The notes under the pieces were generated by a model that did no database searches, was not told the origin of the DNA, and saw only the letters and a list, made by a program, of their open reading frames with translations. From Verticillium longisporum (taxonomy: Eukaryota > Ascomycota > Sordariomycetes > Glomerellales > Plectosphaerellaceae): a stretch of DNA of 64,000 nt. The translations under genes and the position numbers were made by a program. Positions 60,697-64,000 of the stretch are shown here, one piece after another. The stretch is from positions 496,001 to 560,000 of the forward strand of contig JAETXT010000010.1 in NCBI GenBank assembly GCA_019188255.1. The letters are read 5' to 3'. The stretch's first letter is position 1, and each line of letters opens with the position of its first letter.

Positions 60697-61141
60697 TGGG
60701 GGGTGGCCGTCTGTGACGATGCAGTGTGCATTTTGAGATACTTGATTGGTTAAGTCCTATGAAGCGAATAAAGCTGATGAAGGTTTACTGAGCGTGCGCG
60801 TGAGGCCCTTGTGCTGAGAGCTCATGAAACTACACCAGAAGAAACTGACGAGGCCTTGATTGATTGATTGATTGATTGATATATATCTAACATCCGACCC
60901 CCCGAAGGGGGCAAATCCTACTGACGAGGCCTTGATCCATTCCATCACCACTTTGAACTTGTCCCATGAACTACATGTCCGAGATCTTGCGAGACGTACA
61001 CATGACCTCTCCCACAACCTTCACCGCAGCAGACACGAGTATCGTAAAAGCTAATCGGACAGAAATCGACTGGGAAAACCCCGGTGGCCAAAAAGAAATC
61101 GAATTAGGTGATCCAATAGTGAGAACAATGTTGAGTCAAGA
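60697..61141. other. Intergenic region with short repeats
   Basis: Between the transporter and the tRNA gene. Holds the TTGA repeat, duplicated 17-mers and a C/G hairpin. A run of five A at 61090-61094 is the nearest possible Pol III terminator (T run on the minus strand), about 48 bases past the tRNA end. Confidence 0.5.
60844..60936. repeat. 17-bp direct repeats flanking a TTGA array and a GC hairpin
   Basis: ACTGACGAGGCCTTGAT occurs at 60844-60860 and again at 60920-60936. Between them lie six TTGA units (60856-60879), ATATAT, and CCCCC-GAA-GGGGG. The arrangement looks like a local slippage duplication. Confidence 0.85.
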
Positions 61142-61212
61142 TGCGTGAACTGGGAATCGAACCCAGGGCTCCCCGATGGCAACGGAGAATTTTACCACTA
61201 AACCATTCACGC
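61142..61212 (-). tRNA. trnG-GCC: tRNA-Gly (anticodon GCC)
   Basis: A 71-nt cloverleaf with no intron. The acceptor stem GCGTGAA pairs with TTCACGC; A box TGGTTTAGTGGTA; anticodon stem CTCCG/CGGGG with loop TTGCCAT (anticodon at 61180-61178); B box GGTTCGATTCC in the T arm. Discriminator base is A. Confidence 0.96.
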
Positions 61213-61719
61213 TTCGGTGAAGGATGAGCGGCCTCAATTATAATCATGATGCTGAGCTGATCCGAGGAAATTACTGGCGCAGAAGCGGACATTGTGAGTA
61301 TCATGTGTCCCGACTGCTAATTAGTGGACTACTGCAGTCAGAGCGGAAGCGTGGGATGCCAGAATGGTACGGCATCAGCATCAGGGTTCGCAGGGGCTAC
61401 ACGAACGTCTCTTCAGGCCCCATGAGCTGTCCCCCTGAACTGACAAACGTTGGAGCGTCTGCTGATAGCTCAATTAAAGCTGAATTGGTGTCTAAATCTC
61501 TTCGTAGAGGCTCTTGTTCGTAGAGGCAAAAGATGTTTTGCAAGTTGGTGGTCGATCATAAGCCTACTTCCCAGCAGACGATGTCCATTGAACTCGATAG
61601 ATTGAATTGCCGAGAGAGCAGCAAAGTAGAACAACAATACTGATGAACTGACGACATGAACGATGAGTCCTGCCTTCTATGAATTTGGTATTTCCAGAAC
61701 GTAAAGCGTAGCCCTCGGG
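61213..61719. other. Intergenic region
   Basis: Upstream of the tRNA and downstream of the reductase gene. Nothing seen. Confidence 0.5.
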
Positions 61720-63014
61720 TCAGATGATCCCGGCCGCTCTGAACTTGCCAAACGCCTCGAGCCAACCTTCCACTGGGTCCCTCTCCTCGTCAAAGCCTGT
61801 GGCTCTGAGTCTTTCCAGACTCAACTGCCTGTCGAAGGCCAACCACCAGCCCACGCTGTCCAGCTGCACGCTACCAGCTCCCACGCCCTTCTCGACTGCG
61901 TCTGTGAGGCCCCTCGTCGCGAAAAGGTGCTTGTGTGTCTCGACGTACTCGCCCGGCTTCAACGCCGTCGCATCAGCCTCGGGCCCAACACCAACCAAGC
62001 CAAACCAGCCAGCAATACAAGGCCAGAGCTCGCGAAAGGTTGTCGGCCGTGCCCGGTCCGCCATGTTCACGATCTTCCCACCGCACTCTCCCGGGTGCAG
62101 CGCCGCGTGGACGGATATCCTGCCGAGCGTCTGGCTCGATACAGGCGTGAACAGGGCATCAAATCCCGCTTCGCTGCCGGGGAACGGAACCTGGACGTCT
62201 CCCGATGCTTCGTTGTTGAGGCGATACAGAGCGAGATACTGCGCCCAGTGGAGCGCCAGCGAAAAGGCCGAACCGTTGGGCGAGAAGCCGACGACGGCGT
62301 CGGGACAGACCTCGGTCCACGTCCACGACCGGCCTCTGCTGGCTCTGGTGAGAATCTGTCGGAACCGCGGATAGGCGACTGTCTTGGCATAGTCCTCCGG
62401 CAGCGTGTCGGCCATGGGCTCGACGAGCGGGGCCGTGAATGTGCCGCCGGGGTTGTAGATGCCGTAGCCCTTGGCTGGTCGTCAGTCGCTGGGGGTGTGG
62501 GTTTTGACACAGCTTCAGGGACCTACTCTTGTGCCACCGGCGTAGACGATTGACTTGAGCTGGGGACACATCAGGTTGAGGGCGTCGGCGACGCACTGCA
62601 TCATGCCGCAGTTCACGCGGCATTCTTCCATGTGGTCGTCGTTGACCGGGGAGAAGACTGTCCTCATGGTGTCAGAATGATGGTGGTGCGAGTGAAGCCA
62701 TCATTTCTGTGTAGCATACCGAAATAAAAGGCGTGCGTGACGTTTTCGATGCCTGGTGCCTTCTCCCCAAGTTGACGCGCCAGAGCGTCCGCATCACCGT
62801 CCAGCAGGTTAATCCCTGAAGCGATGTGTAGCTTGGGACGTGTGGTTGATGCAGCTGGCCAGTGCAACGCAGCCTCGGCGACTGGCCTGTTGACGACTGC
62901 CGTGACTTGGGAGAAGGTCTGCGGCGCGGTGTATTCGGACAGAAGTTGGTCGACAGCAGCCCAGCCAAGCAGGCCTGCGGCGCCGAATACAAGGGCGTGG
63001 TTCTGGTCTGTCAT
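61720..63014 (-). CDS. PRISE-like short-chain reductase (extended SDR, progesterone 5-beta-reductase type)
   Basis: Exons 63014-62720, 62657-62527 and 62469-61720 give 391 residues. The N-terminal nucleotide-binding motif is ALVFGAAGLLGWAAVDQLL (GxxGxxG). The middle has the VNCGMMQCVADAL helix and YAGGTRGYGIYN across the second intron, then SWTWTEVCPDAVVGFSPNG and FPGSEAGFDALFT, followed by ARPTTFRELWPCIAGWFGL. This series matches fungal PRISE-type reductases, which reduce activated C=C bonds with NADPH. The first intron acceptor is GACAG at 62658; the nearer GAG would break frame. The second ends in CCAAG, unusual but required for phase. The family's active-site tyrosine of the YxxxK type is not clear here: the region reads YAKTVAYPRF, so catalysis is uncertain. 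An alternative start lies at 63035. Role in a pathway cannot be inferred, as no cluster surrounds it. Confidence 0.8.
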
Positions 63015-63337
63015 GGCGTTGGAGAAATTGATCATCTATGACAAGAAGATAATCTGGGTTAAATGATGTTTTTGCAGTGTTGCCGTTGAATAATTACATC
63101 CCAGGTCCGTAGGCGCTAGAGAAGCCTAAGGCGCTAGCGGCGATGATTCATAGTGAGCGGCCCACGGCCAGCGATCGCTTTCAGGGCCTGAAGACGCTGA
63201 AGCGGTGCTGTCGGGGCGAAAGAGGGCGCTACGTCCCCTGAAAGAAACGAAGACAACGCCATCTTTCGTTTCTATCCACTGGCTCTGGTCAATCCAAGCA
63301 ACAATGTTGGACCCAGCGACATGAATTGTCATCGATA
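63015..63337. other. Intergenic region
   Basis: Promoter of the reductase and 3' end of the next minus-strand gene; no other feature. Confidence 0.5.
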
Positions 63338-64000
63338 TTATTCCAAGAGCAGAGCATCCCCAGACCCGAGATCCTCAAATCTACACGCCGGCTCCGCCCC
63401 CCGCAGACGCTGCTTCTCGGCCTCGACAGCATCCTGCAGCGTGAGCTGCTCCCGTTTGAGCAGCGGAGCCACGAGGCCCTTCCCCCGCTTGACCTCGTCG
63501 TGCGTCGCCACCCAATATCTCGCGCCGCTCTCGCCGACCGCGCGAATGCCGTTCAGCGCACCGAGGTTGAGCTGCCGCACCGAGCCCAGCGTGATGCTGT
63601 GCAGACCGTGCAGCAGGGCCAGTGTGCTGACGCCGGCCGCCTTGACGCTGGCGAGATCAGAGGCCTGCAGCCCGTGGGGCGTGTAGATGACGGCCTCGGG
63701 GCCCGATGCACCGGCGGCATCCGTCTCGAACGTGACCATGAGGGCCGAGTGGAAATAGAGGGGATTGCTCTCTGTGACGATCCGGCTGATGCCGAGCCAG
63801 GAGGGCAGACCTGGCGGGCGCGAGGCGTCCTGCCACGCTTTCGAGTCGCGGGAGAAGTGCGGCGTCGTGGTCACCGTGTCGAAATGGCCCCATGCGCGCA
63901 CCATCTTGGCGGCCTTGGTCGTCGCGATGATGGGGACCGACGACGGCAGCTCGAGGAGCGTTTCCTGGTGGCAGTGGTCTGTGAACTCGTGCGAGATGGC
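63338..64000 (-). CDS. Metallo-beta-lactamase-fold protein, 3' part only
   Basis: The frame is open to the window end; 220 residues and the stop are visible and the 5' part is missing. The first visible residues, ISHEFTDHCHQETLLEL, contain the His-x-x-x-Asp-His type metal site of the fold (TDHCH) preceded by the usual I-S-H strand. Further on are VPIIATTKAAKMVRAWGHF, a HSALMVTF strand, VIYTPHGLQ and LLHGLHSI. This layout is that of the UlaG-like/beta-lactamase superfamily proteins common in fungi, hydrolases with unknown substrates. No intron in the visible part. Confidence 0.72.
   Translation of the reverse strand, partial: AISHEFTDHCHQETLLELPSSVPIIATTKAAKMVRAWGHFDTVTTTPHFSRDSKAWQDASRPPGLPSWLGISRIVTESNPLYFHSALMVTFETDAAGASGPEAVIYTPHGLQASDLASVKAAGVSTLALLHGLHSITLGSVRQLNLGALNGIRAVGESGARYWVATHDEVKRGKGLVAPLLKREQLTLQDAVEAEKQRLRGAEPACRFEDLGSGDALLLE

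Noticed and set aside
61724..62374. Plus-strand frame opposite the reductase
   Set aside because: Antisense shadow; the minus strand has the Rossmann and family motifs with consistent introns.

Overview
This is a 64 kb piece of nuclear genome from a filamentous ascomycete, most likely a Sordariomycete. The evidence is protein-coding genes with short GT-AG introns (about 45-75 nt), pyrimidine-rich 5' leaders, GC-rich third codon positions, and fungal families throughout: CFEM proteins, Vam7, a PNP-type NLR, an MFS sugar porter, NADP-mannitol dehydrogenase and fungal anoctamin. I cannot name the species. No bacterial, viral or organellar segment was recognised.

Layout. 0-50.6 kb is an ordinary gene-bearing block. 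In order it carries: Vam7 SNARE (+), a two-TM coiled-coil protein (+), secreted amidase (+), NADP-mannitol dehydrogenase (+), a three-CFEM GPI protein (-), an LEA-like repeat protein (-), a secreted choice-of-anchor-B/LVIVD protein (+), a TIM-barrel isomerase/dehydroshikimate dehydratase-like enzyme (-), anoctamin (-), secreted M14 carboxypeptidase (+), a type I membrane protein (+), a CodA-like amidohydrolase (-), ribosomal protein S7 (+), dynactin p62 (-), a large conserved fungal protein (+), a four-TM protein (-), a seven-TM protein (+) and an aminoglycoside-phosphotransferase-like protein (-). The genes are mixed in function (trafficking, cell surface, secreted hydrolases, housekeeping) and I see no biosynthetic cluster.

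50.6-58.7 kb is different: AT-rich, without an intact gene, and holding two decayed genes side by side. One is an NLR with a purine-nucleoside-phosphorylase-like N-terminus and ankyrin C-terminus but no NACHT domain. The other is a protein kinase remnant. Several of their in-frame stops sit where glutamine is expected, as C-to-T mutation (RIP-like) would produce. The island also holds hairpins and short tandem repeats that suggest an old transposable-element insertion.

58.7-64 kb returns to intact genes: MFS sugar transporter (+), tRNA-Gly(GCC) (-), a PRISE-like short-chain reductase (-) and the 3' part of a metallo-beta-lactamase-fold gene (-) that runs off the window.

Three otherwise good genes (N-terminus of the coiled-coil protein, CFEM protein, four-TM protein) each show one frame break in a GC-rich or homopolymer tract with no convincing intron. 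Small assembly indels are the simplest reading. The best candidate for follow-up is the NACHT-less NLR next to the kinase remnant; I do not see a clear new multi-gene system.
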